Assembly (NCBI GenBank): GCA_945285405.1
Contig: CALYQJ010000009.1
Span: 1 to 64,000 of the forward strand
Source: an uncultured Lactobacillaceae bacterium
GTDB lineage: Bacteria; Bacillota; Bacilli; Lactobacillales; Lactobacillaceae
Reading direction: 5' to 3'
Length of the DNA stretch: 64,000 nucleotides
Shown here: positions 38,231 to 47,700 of the stretch, piece by piece
Layout: each line of letters opens with the position of its first letter
Position numbering within the stretch: the first letter of the stretch is position 1
Notes under the pieces: model-generated
Told to the model about the DNA's origin: nothing
The model's database searches: none
Seen by the model: the letters and a program-made list of their open reading frames with translations, nothing else
Translations under genes and position numbers: made by a program

Positions 38231-39907
38231 TTGGGAAAGGTAAAAATAGCCATCCTCGGAGGAGTGCGAGAGAATGGTAAAAATATTTATGCAGTGGATG
38301 TTGATGGTGAAATTTTTGTTCTCGACTTTGGATTAAAATATCCAGAAAATGAGATGTTAGGAATTGATGTAGTAATTCCTGATTTTACCTATTTAGAAGA
38401 AAATGTTGAACGAATTGCTGGTGTATTTTTAACTCATGGTCATGCTGACGCCATTGGAGCTTTACCATACTTTTTACACAAAGGTTATAATGTTCCAATT
38501 TTTGGTTCTAAGCTTTCAATTGCTTTAGTAAAAAATAATATTTTGGATAAAAAAAAGAGTCAATATGATTTTCATGTAATTAATGAAAATTCAGTTATTG
38601 ATTTTGAAAAAGCCTCAGTTTCATTCTTTAAAACTACCCACACAATTCCTGATAGTTTGGGAATTGTTTTACACACTTCTGAAGGAAAAATTGTTTATAC
38701 TGGTGATTTTAAGTTTGATTTTTCTCAAACAGGAGCTTATGAAACTGATCTTTATGCTTTAGCTCAAATTGGTCGTAAAGATGTAATTGCTTTAATGAGT
38801 GATTCCTCAAATGCTGAATCACAGGTTTCTTACAATAATGATCAAGAAGTACGTGATTATATTAATAATACTTTTAAATATCATCAAGGAAGAATAATTG
38901 CTTCATCAGTAGCTTCAAATTTAGTAAGAATTCAACAAATTATTGATGCTGCTCAATATAGTAAGCGCAAATTGGCCATTTCTGGTCGTGATTTAGAAAA
39001 AATAGTAAGAACAGCACTGAAATTAAAATATTTACATCTGCCAGAAGGGCTTTTGATTCCTTTAAAAGATTTGAAAAAGTACTCCGAAGATCAAATAGTT
39101 ATTTTAGAAACTGGAAAATTAGGGGAACCGATGAAATCCCTCCAAAGGATGGCTACTGGTCGCTTTAAAAATGTTCGCTTTAAGCAAGGCGATTTAGTCT
39201 TTATTTCGACTTCTCCTTCGGCTGCAATGGAAACAGCGATGGCTAAAACTAAAGATCTGATTTATCGTGCTGGTGCTGATGTTAAAACCTTAAGCGATGA
39301 TTTAAATGCTACAGGACACGCCAGTCGTCAAGATTTACAGATGTTAATTAAGTTAATGCATCCAAAATATTTAATCCCAATTCAAGGTGAATATAGATCT
39401 TTACATGCACATAAAGCTATTGCTGAAGATGCAGGAATGCCTGGAAAAAATATATTTCTGCCAGCAATTGGTGATGTTTTAGAAATTGAAAAAGGTGAAT
39501 TACATCAAGCTAAAGCTGTCCCTGCTGGAGATGTAATGATTGATGGAATTGGTGTTGGTGATATTGGGAGTATTGTTTTACGAGATCGTCGAATGCTCTC
39601 TGAAGATGGAGTTTTTGTTTCTACAGTCACAATTGATCGTCGTAACAAGAAGATTATTTCTACACCAAAAGTCGTTGCTAAAGGCTTTATATATAATAAA
39701 ACTAATCGTCAATTACTTAATCAAAGTAAAGAAGTTATAAAGAAAACTGTTTTAAACTATTTACAACATGATGATTTTGATTGGTCTGAAATTAAACAAG
39801 ATGTACGAGAAAAATTAAATAAATTTTTATTTGAACAAACTAAACGTCATCCAGTGATTCTTCCAGTAATTATGGAAGTAAATCAAAATAAATCAAATCG
39901 GCAGTAA
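38231..39907 (+). CDS. rnjA: Ribonuclease J (RNase J1)
   Basis: 'FLTHGHADAIGALPYFL', 'MSDSSNAESQ', 'ATGHASRQDLQMLIKLMHPKYLIPIQGEYRSLHAH'; TTG start after AAAGAGG SD. Confidence 0.95.
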   Translation: MGKVKIAILGGVRENGKNIYAVDVDGEIFVLDFGLKYPENEMLGIDVVIPDFTYLEENVERIAGVFLTHGHADAIGALPYFLHKGYNVPIFGSKLSIALVKNNILDKKKSQYDFHVINENSVIDFEKASVSFFKTTHTIPDSLGIVLHTSEGKIVYTGDFKFDFSQTGAYETDLYALAQIGRKDVIALMSDSSNAESQVSYNNDQEVRDYINNTFKYHQGRIIASSVASNLVRIQQIIDAAQYSKRKLAISGRDLEKIVRTALKLKYLHLPEGLLIPLKDLKKYSEDQIVILETGKLGEPMKSLQRMATGRFKNVRFKQGDLVFISTSPSAAMETAMAKTKDLIYRAGADVKTLSDDLNATGHASRQDLQMLIKLMHPKYLIPIQGEYRSLHAHKAIAEDAGMPGKNIFLPAIGDVLEIEKGELHQAKAVPAGDVMIDGIGVGDIGSIVLRDRRMLSEDGVFVSTVTIDRRNKKIISTPKVVAKGFIYNKTNRQLLNQSKEVIKKTVLNYLQHDDFDWSEIKQDVREKLNKFLFEQTKRHPVILPVIMEVNQNKSNRQ

Positions 39908-39926
39908 AAGAAGTAAATTTTTAATA

Positions 39927-39955
39927 TTTACAAAGCTTTATTTTACCGGTATAAT
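39927..39955 (+). promoter_or_regulatory. Predicted tuf promoter
   Basis: TTTACA-17 nt-TATAAT. Confidence 0.65.
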
Positions 39956-40042
39956 ACATAATCGGAACGCTTCCAAGCAATTTATGCTAAATAACGGTAA
40001 TTAAATTAAATAAATTAGATATTTTAGGAGGTCCATTTTTAA

Positions 40043-41233
40043 ATGGCTGAAAAAGAGCACTACGAAAGAACCAAGCCGCATGTTAACATCGGTACAATTG
40101 GTCACGTCGATCATGGTAAAACAACTTTAACAGCTGCTATTACTCACGTATTAGCAAAGAAAGGTTTAGCACAGCCTCTTGACTATGCTGGTATTGATGC
40201 CGCTCCTGAAGAGAAGGAACGTGGAATCACAATTAATACCGCTCATATTGAATATGAAACAGATAAGCGGCATTATGCACATATGGATGCTCCTGGTCAT
40301 GCTGACTACATTAAGAACATGATTACTGGTGCCGCTCAGATGGATGGTGCAATTTTAGTTGTAGCTGCTACTGATGGTCCAATGCCTCAGACTCGTGAAC
40401 ATATCTTGCTTGCTCGTCAGGTAGGAGTTAAATATATTATAGTTTTCATTAACAAGACTGATTTGGTTGATGATCCTGAATTGATTGATCTTGTTGAAAT
40501 GGAAGTTCGGGAATTATTAAGTGAATATGGTTTCCCTGGAGATGATGTTCCTGTAATCAAGGGTTCTGCTTTAAAAGCTCTTGAAGGTGACCCTGAACAA
40601 GAAAAAGTTATTGAAAAATTAATGGATACTGTGGATGAATATATTCCAACCCCAGTTCGTGATACTGAAAAACCATTCTTGATGCCAGTTGAAGATGTTT
40701 TCACAATTACTGGTCGTGGTACTGTAGCATCTGGTCGTGTTGATCGTGGTACTGTCAAGATTGGTGATGAAGTTGAAATTGTAGGTTTGAAACCAGAAAT
40801 TTTAAAATCAACAGTTACTGGTGTTGAAATGTTCCACAAGACTCTTGATCTTGGTGAAGCAGGTGATAATGTCGGAATTCTTTTACGGGGAATCAATCAT
40901 GATCAAGTTGAACGTGGTCAAGTTTTAGCAAAACCGGGTTCAATTCAAACTCATAAGAAATTCCGTGGTCAAGTTTATATCTTGTCTAAAGATGAAGGTG
41001 GTCGTCATACGCCATTCTTCTCCAACTATCGCCCACAGTTCTATTTCCATACAACTGATGTTACTGGTACAATTGAACTACCAGAAGGAGTTGAAATGGT
41101 AATGCCTGGTGATAATGTATCATTTGATGTTGAATTAATTTCACCAGTTGCAATTGAAAAGGGAACTAAATTTACTGTTCGTGAAGGTGGTAAAACCGTT
41201 GGAGCTGGACAGGTAACGGAAATTCTTGATTAA
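40043..41233 (+). CDS. tuf: Elongation factor Tu
   Basis: '[22 protein letters not shown]', full-length EF-Tu, optimised codons. Confidence 0.99.
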   Translation: MAEKEHYERTKPHVNIGTIGHVDHGKTTLTAAITHVLAKKGLAQPLDYAGIDAAPEEKERGITINTAHIEYETDKRHYAHMDAPGHADYIKNMITGAAQMDGAILVVAATDGPMPQTREHILLARQVGVKYIIVFINKTDLVDDPELIDLVEMEVRELLSEYGFPGDDVPVIKGSALKALEGDPEQEKVIEKLMDTVDEYIPTPVRDTEKPFLMPVEDVFTITGRGTVASGRVDRGTVKIGDEVEIVGLKPEILKSTVTGVEMFHKTLDLGEAGDNVGILLRGINHDQVERGQVLAKPGSIQTHKKFRGQVYILSKDEGGRHTPFFSNYRPQFYFHTTDVTGTIELPEGVEMVMPGDNVSFDVELISPVAIEKGTKFTVREGGKTVGAGQVTEILD

Positions 41234-41258
41234 TTTAACTTAAGAATCAATTGAAATT

Positions 41259-41290
41259 AGAGGGCTCTTTTAGCGGGCTCTCTTTTTTAT
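41259..41290 (+). terminator. Terminator after tuf
   Basis: AGAGGGCTC-tttagc-GGGCTCTCT-TTTTT with two G-U pairs. Confidence 0.75.
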
Positions 41291-41383
41291 TTAGTTTAGC
41301 TAATTTCTTATGAAGATTAGATTTACTTTAAGACTCTGCTATAATAGAATGCAATGTGACGACTTAAATCATGGAGGAAATTT

Positions 41384-42721
41384 ATGAAACCAGAATGGGA
41401 AAAAACAGGAACCAATGAAGGAACTTTAAAATTTGAAATTACCACAGATGTGGTTGCAAAAGGTGTCGATCATGCTTTTAACAAGATAAAAAATCGGATC
41501 CAATTACCTGGATTTCGAAAGGGTAAAGTAAATCGTACAGTTTATCGACAATTTTATGGTGATTCATCACTTTATCAAGAAGCTTTAGAAGATATCTTTC
41601 CTTCATCATATGAAGCTGCATATAAAGAAGTAGGGATTGAACCTGTTAGCCGACCTGAGGTTACAATTGATGAAATGACTGAAGGTAAACCTTGGGTATT
41701 AGAAGTTAAAGTTACGGTTAAACCCGAAGTTAAATTGGGTAAATATAAAGGTGTTGAAGTTGAAAAAGTTGATCGTACAGTAACTGATGAGGATGTTGAT
41801 AAAGACATTCAAAACCGTCGAGAAAAAGAAGCAGAATTAGTTATTAAAGATGGTGCTGCTGAAAAAGGCGACACTGTAGTAATTGATTATGTTGGAACTA
41901 TTGATGGTAAAGAGTTTGATGGTGGTTCAGCAAAGAATTATTCATTGTCTTTAGGTTCTAATAGTTTTATTCCTGGATTTGAAGATCAGTTAGTAGGTCA
42001 TAAGGCTGATGATAAAGTTGATGTTAAAGTCACTTTCCCTAAAGATTATCAAGCTAAAGATTTAGCTGGAAAAGAAGCTCATTTTGCAGTTACAGTACAT
42101 GAAATTAAATCTAAAGAATTACCAAAATTGGATGACGATTTTGCTAAAGATTTAGATTTAGATGTAAAAACTGTTGATGAATTAAAGGCTAAAGTTCGTG
42201 AAAATCTTCAAAACGAAAAAAATGATAATGCTGAACGAGAAATGCAAGAAGCAGCAATTCACAAAGTTTTAGATAATGCAGAAATTAAAGATATTCCGCA
42301 AGTGATGATTGATGACGAGGTTAACCAACAAATTCAACGTTTTAATTCGGCATTGCAAACTCGTGGATTAACTATGCAAATGTATCAGCAAATTACTGGT
42401 ACTAGCAATGACGATTTACGAAAACAATATGAAGAAGAAGCCCAAGATAATGTTAAGACTAACTTAGTTTTAGAAGCTGTGGTTAAAGCTGAAAAAATTA
42501 AGCCAACAAAAGAAGATATTGATGAAGAAATTAAAAATTTAGCAAAAGAATATCAAATGGATGAAAAGCGAGTTCGGCAGACCTTATCTGATGATATGTT
42601 GATTCATGATATAGGAGTTAAACAAGCTATTGATTTAATTGTAGATTCTGCGAAGGAAGTTCCAAGTAAAGGAAAAGCTAAAGAAACCACTGAAAAAAAG
42701 TCAGAGGGTGACCAAAAATAG
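41384..42721 (+). CDS. tig: Trigger factor
   Basis: 'LPGFRKGKVNRTVYRQFYG', FKBP domain 'GDTVVIDYVGTIDGKEFDGG'. Confidence 0.97.
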   Translation: MKPEWEKTGTNEGTLKFEITTDVVAKGVDHAFNKIKNRIQLPGFRKGKVNRTVYRQFYGDSSLYQEALEDIFPSSYEAAYKEVGIEPVSRPEVTIDEMTEGKPWVLEVKVTVKPEVKLGKYKGVEVEKVDRTVTDEDVDKDIQNRREKEAELVIKDGAAEKGDTVVIDYVGTIDGKEFDGGSAKNYSLSLGSNSFIPGFEDQLVGHKADDKVDVKVTFPKDYQAKDLAGKEAHFAVTVHEIKSKELPKLDDDFAKDLDLDVKTVDELKAKVRENLQNEKNDNAEREMQEAAIHKVLDNAEIKDIPQVMIDDEVNQQIQRFNSALQTRGLTMQMYQQITGTSNDDLRKQYEEEAQDNVKTNLVLEAVVKAEKIKPTKEDIDEEIKNLAKEYQMDEKRVRQTLSDDMLIHDIGVKQAIDLIVDSAKEVPSKGKAKETTEKKSEGDQK

Positions 42722-42763
42722 GGCTTTCCTGAAGAAGTGAAAGTATTTTTCCGAGGAGATTGA

Positions 42764-43999
42764 TTGAATAACGAAGAAAATGGTGTTATTAGATGCTCAT
42801 TTTGTGGGAAAACACAAGATGAAGTTGAAAAGATGATTGCTGGTCCAGGTGTTTATATTTGTAATGAATGTGTTAATTTATCAAAAAGTATAATTGATGA
42901 TCAGATAAAAATTAAGAACGAAACCACTGATGATCTTAAAGATAATTTTCCGAAACCTCATGACATATATGACTATTTAAATGAATATGTAATAGGTCAA
43001 AATACTGCAAAAAGAGCACTATCAGTAGCTGTTTATAATCATTATAAACGGATAACTCAAGATGATAATCCAGACGTTGAAATTCAAAAAAGTAATATTG
43101 CTTTAATTGGACCAACGGGTTCAGGGAAAACGTATTTAGCTCAAACTTTGGCTAAAATCCTTAATGTACCGTTTGCTATTGCGGATGCTACTTCTTTAAC
43201 GGAAGCAGGATATGTTGGCGAAGATGTAGAAAATATTTTATTAAAGTTGCTTCAAGCTGCTGACTTTAATGTTGAACGTGCACAACGTGGAATTATTTAT
43301 GTTGACGAAATAGATAAAATTGGCCGTAAAGCCGAAAATGTTTCGATTACGCGTGATGTCTCTGGTGAAGGAGTGCAACAAGCTTTATTGAAAATTTTAG
43401 AAGGTACTGTGGCTAATGTTCCACCGCAAGGTGGCAGAAAACATCCGCAACAAGAGTTAATTCAAATTGATACTAAAAATATTCTTTTTATCGTTGGAGG
43501 TGCTTTTGATGGTTTAGAGAATATTATTAAAGAACGTTTAGGCAAAAAAGTGATTGGCTTTGGAGCAAATAACGAAGATCTTTCTGATGATCAAATTTTA
43601 CATCGCGTAATTCCTGAAGATTTACTAAAATTTGGAATGATTCCTGAATTTATCGGGCGAATTCCAATTATTCAAACTTTAGATAAATTATCGGCATCAG
43701 ATTTAGTTCATATTTTAACTCAACCGAAAAATGCTCTCGTTAAACAATATCAAGCTTTGATGAAAATGGATGGCATTGCTTTAGAGTTTACGCCTGATTC
43801 ATTAACCGCAATAGCTGAAGAGGCAATTAAACGCCAAACTGGAGCCCGGGGTTTGCGTTCAATTATTGAAAAAGCAATGCAAAAAGCAATGTTTGATTTA
43901 CCTAGTCGCAAAGATGTAGCTAAAGTAGTTGTTACTTCAGATACAATTAAATTAGGGAAGCAGCCCCAAATTACTTTGAAGACAGCCGAGGCTTCTTAA
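42764..43999 (+). CDS. clpX: ATP-dependent Clp protease ATP-binding subunit ClpX
   Basis: Zinc finger '[16 protein letters not shown]'; '[47 protein letters not shown]'; TTG start. Confidence 0.98.
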   Translation: MNNEENGVIRCSFCGKTQDEVEKMIAGPGVYICNECVNLSKSIIDDQIKIKNETTDDLKDNFPKPHDIYDYLNEYVIGQNTAKRALSVAVYNHYKRITQDDNPDVEIQKSNIALIGPTGSGKTYLAQTLAKILNVPFAIADATSLTEAGYVGEDVENILLKLLQAADFNVERAQRGIIYVDEIDKIGRKAENVSITRDVSGEGVQQALLKILEGTVANVPPQGGRKHPQQELIQIDTKNILFIVGGAFDGLENIIKERLGKKVIGFGANNEDLSDDQILHRVIPEDLLKFGMIPEFIGRIPIIQTLDKLSASDLVHILTQPKNALVKQYQALMKMDGIALEFTPDSLTAIAEEAIKRQTGARGLRSIIEKAMQKAMFDLPSRKDVAKVVVTSDTIKLGKQPQITLKTAEAS

Positions 44000-44586
44000 T
44001 GGCAAATAAGGATCAACAGTTTATTAAAAGCGCCGAAAAAGTTGTTGATTTTCCAGTAAGCAATCTTCCGCGGATTGCTTTTTTTGGTCGATCCAACGTG
44101 GGGAAATCAAGTTTAATTAATATTTTATTAAAACGTAAGAATTTAGCGCATACCTCAAGTACTCCAGGAAAAACTCAAGTTATTAATTTTTATTTATCAA
44201 TGGATCATGAATTTGAACTAGTTGATTATCCCGGATATGGTTATGCTAAACTCAGTAAAAATCGACGGGAAGCAATTGATCGAATGATTCGTTATACTGT
44301 AGCTGAAATTCCTAACTTACGGGGAATTATTCAATTAATTGATGGACGGATTGCGACTCAAAAAATTGATTTAACTTTTGAAAAAATTCTTAATCAGGTG
44401 GGAGTGCCTCAAATGTTGGCTATTACTAAAGTCGATCAAGTTAAAAAGAGTCAAATAATGAAATTAGAACGGCGGATTGAAACTGATTTTGGTAAAGTCC
44501 CCAACATTATAGAGTACCTGCTTACTAGTACTGTCAGTGGGCATGGCATTGCTGATTTACAACAATGGATTCATACAGTAATTTAA
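43999..44586 (+). CDS. ysxC: Ribosome biogenesis GTPase YsxC/EngB
   Basis: 'PRIAFFGRSNVGKSSLINILL', 'TSSTPGKTQVINFY', 'VDYPGYGYAK'. Confidence 0.96.
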   Translation: MANKDQQFIKSAEKVVDFPVSNLPRIAFFGRSNVGKSSLINILLKRKNLAHTSSTPGKTQVINFYLSMDHEFELVDYPGYGYAKLSKNRREAIDRMIRYTVAEIPNLRGIIQLIDGRIATQKIDLTFEKILNQVGVPQMLAITKVDQVKKSQIMKLERRIETDFGKVPNIIEYLLTSTVSGHGIADLQQWIHTVI

Positions 44587-44587
44587 C

Positions 44588-44612
44588 AGTCATCTTATTG
44601 ATGACTTTTTTT
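44588..44612 (+). terminator. Terminator after ysxC
   Basis: AGTCATC-ttatt-GATGACT-TTTTTTT. Confidence 0.8.
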
Positions 44613-44689
44613 TATCTAAATTGTGAAGTAAAATTTCAAAAAAAATCGAATTTAATTGTTTTAAAAGAAAAAATGTGTTACATTAAATT

Positions 44690-44703
44690 GGAAAGCGTTT
44701 CCG
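44690..44703 (+). promoter_or_regulatory. Possible cre (catabolite-responsive element) or LacI-type operator upstream of the GH89 gene
   Basis: GGAAAGCGTTTCCG compared with TGNAANCGNTNNCA: mismatches only at the two terminal positions. Confidence 0.45.
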
Positions 44704-44792
44704 TTAAAAATAAAAATAAAACTCTAATAAAACGATTATTTAGGAGTTTATTACGAAAATAACTTTTATAAATAAAAAATAGAGGAGAAGAA

Positions 44793-47700
44793 ATGAAACA
44801 TATAAAGCGACTATTTGCGCTTTTTTTAATTGGAATAATGGTTAATCCCTTCCAACTTGCTATTAACTTAAAACCGGTAGCAGCTGCAAGTAAAAGCCAA
44901 GATATTCCTGGAATTACAACAACCAATATTATTGACCAGTGTTCTATTGATGGTCCTGAAAGTCAATCTGGTCATGATTTTGATCAATTGATGGATGGTG
45001 ATGATCAAACACTCTGGATAGCTAATGGTGGTAATTGGCCAGCTAAGTTGCATGTTAAAGTACCAACTAGCAATAATCAACCAATTAAGCAATTAGTTAT
45101 TAAACTTGAACAGAATCAACCTGATCGGAGCGTTGATGTAAAAGTTCAACATGCTTTAAATGGGGTAACATCAGATTTAATTGATGATGCGACTTTGAAA
45201 GATCAAAAATTTGGAAAAGATATTAACGTAGATTTCAAAGATGGTATTAATGCTTCAGATTTCTATATAACTTTAAGTAACCCTAAAAATGGGGATAAAA
45301 CTGGTGAATTTTGGCCTGCAATTGCCGAGTTAAAGTTATATGTTGATCGCGAAAATAAAGATGAAATTACTGATGTAGCACCTAATGCTGATATTAAGGG
45401 ATATGGTGATGCTCAAAAGATAACTGATAATGATCAGAGTACCTTATATATGTTAGCTAACGGTGGAATTAGTACTTTACCAAATAAACAAGCTAGTGTG
45501 GAATTTGATTTAGATCAACCAACTAATGTTATTGGTTTTCAAACTCAATTTGAACATTTAAACAGTGATTCCAATAATTTTGAATTTACATATCAAATTA
45601 GCGGTAAAGATGCTTCTACACAACAATGGAGCACTATTTGTAAGGATGTTAAAGCTAAAAGAACTTCCCCTGATGATATTGTTACGAGTCCTTTAGCTGA
45701 TTCAGTAAAATTAAGTGCTGTTCGTATAACGATTACTGATATAAAATCAACTGGTGGTGATCCTTGGCCCGCTATAGCTGAATTTAAAATTTTTGGCGAA
45801 AGTTCAGATAGTTCAGCTAACAAAGAAGATAAAGAAAGCATTGCTTGGAATAAAACCATTCACACGAATAGTAATCAAGATCAAGTAAAACGAATAAACG
45901 ATGGCTCTTTAACTAATAGTTGGCGAAGCAAAAATTATCCTAGTTACGTTGATATTGATTTAGGTAGTAATTACGATTTAAGTGAAGTTCAAATTTATGC
46001 ACCAAGTTTTGGTTATCAAAACTATACAATTTATACTAGCACTGATGGAAATAACTTTACCCGATACGCGCAAAAGAGTAATCAAGAAGCAACTCCTGCG
46101 ACCGGTGATCGATATAAAAAATCTGCTACTGCTCGTTTTGTGAGAGTGTATGTTTACTATAATTCGAAAAAAGATGGTGCGGTATTAAATGAAGTTAGAG
46201 TTTTAGGTAAGGAAGCCAATACAACTTCAAAACTTGCTCCAATTCCAACAGTGACTGATTATAAAAATACTGATTATAATCAACAAACAACGGCACAAGA
46301 TGCAATTGATGCAGTTAAAGGAATTATTGATCGCCGTTTAGGAAAGAAATACGAAGATTGGTTTACTTTTGCCATTGCTAATCAGGCAAATAAATACGAT
46401 TACTTTGATATTAGTAGTGACAACGGAAAAGTTAAAATTACTGGTAATTCAGGAGTTAGCTTAGCTAGTGGTTTAAATTATTATTTAAAACATGAAGTAA
46501 AAGTTAATCTTAGTGAAGTTGCTGATCAAGCAAAAATGCCAGAAAAAATTGTTTTGCCGACTCAAACAATTCATCAGGAAACCCGTTTCCCAGTTAGATA
46601 TGCCTTTAATTACACGACTATGTCTTATTCAATGCCATACTGGGGTAAAAAGGAATGGCAAAAAGAAATTGATTGGTTAGCTTTAAATGGTATTAATTTA
46701 GTTCTTGATGTTACTGGTCAAGAAGCAGTTTGGTATGAATTTTTACATTCTGCAGGGTTTACAGATCCTCAAATTAAAGATTTTGTTTCGGCACCAAGTT
46801 ATGCTGCTTGGCAATATATGAGTAACCTATCAGGTTTTGGTGGACCTTTAAATAATGAGTTTTTTACTAATCGAGTACAGTTAGCACGGGAAAACCATTA
46901 CCAAATGCGTAAATTGGGAATGGAAGTTTGTTTACAAGGATACGCCGGAATGATTCCTGATGGAATTACCGCAATAGATTCGAAAGTTCAATTATTGCCA
47001 CAAGGAACTTGGAGTGGATTTCAACGACCAGCAATGATTAAAACTGATACTCCTGAATTTGATAAATATGCGCAACTATATTATCAAGCTCAAGCTAAAG
47101 TTTATGGTACTTATGATCACCATTATGCGATAGATCCTTTCCATGAAGGTGGTAATCCTGGTAATTTGAGTCCTACAGTAATTTCCCAACAGGTATTAAA
47201 AAATATGATGCAGTTTGACTCAAAAGCTGTTTGGGTAATTCAATCTTGGCAAGGTAATCCAACGACTGCTTTGTTAAAAGGATTAGGAGATAATCGTGAT
47301 AAACATGCTTTAGTTTTAGATTTAAATTCTGAGACAAATCCTCACTGGAACGAAACAGACCCAGCAAAATATGGTGGATCAGCAGAAGGTGGAGAATTTA
47401 TGAAGACACCCTGGGCGTTTTCAATTATTGAAAACTTCGGAGGTCGTGATGGGATGTCTGGTCATATAGATTCCATTCTGTCTGGATTGAATGATGCAAT
47501 GGGACGTGCTAAACATATGGCTGGAATTGGTATGACTCCTGAAGCTAATCAAACTAATCCAGTAATTTTTGATTTATTATTCGAGTCAATTTGGAGTAAA
47601 GATGGCAACCATGTTGATCAGATTGATATAAATAAATGGATTAAAGACTATGCTGAAAGACGATATGGTGCCAAAAGTGATTCTGCTGATGCTGCTTGGA

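Noticed and set aside
40417-40896. 159-aa ORF antisense to tuf
   Set aside because: Low-complexity Ser/Thr-rich translation typical of antisense frames of a codon-biased gene; tuf is certain.
44565-44926. ORFs 44565..44762 (+) and 44678..44926 (-)
   Set aside because: They span the ysxC terminator and the GH89 promoter/5' region; translations lack family features.
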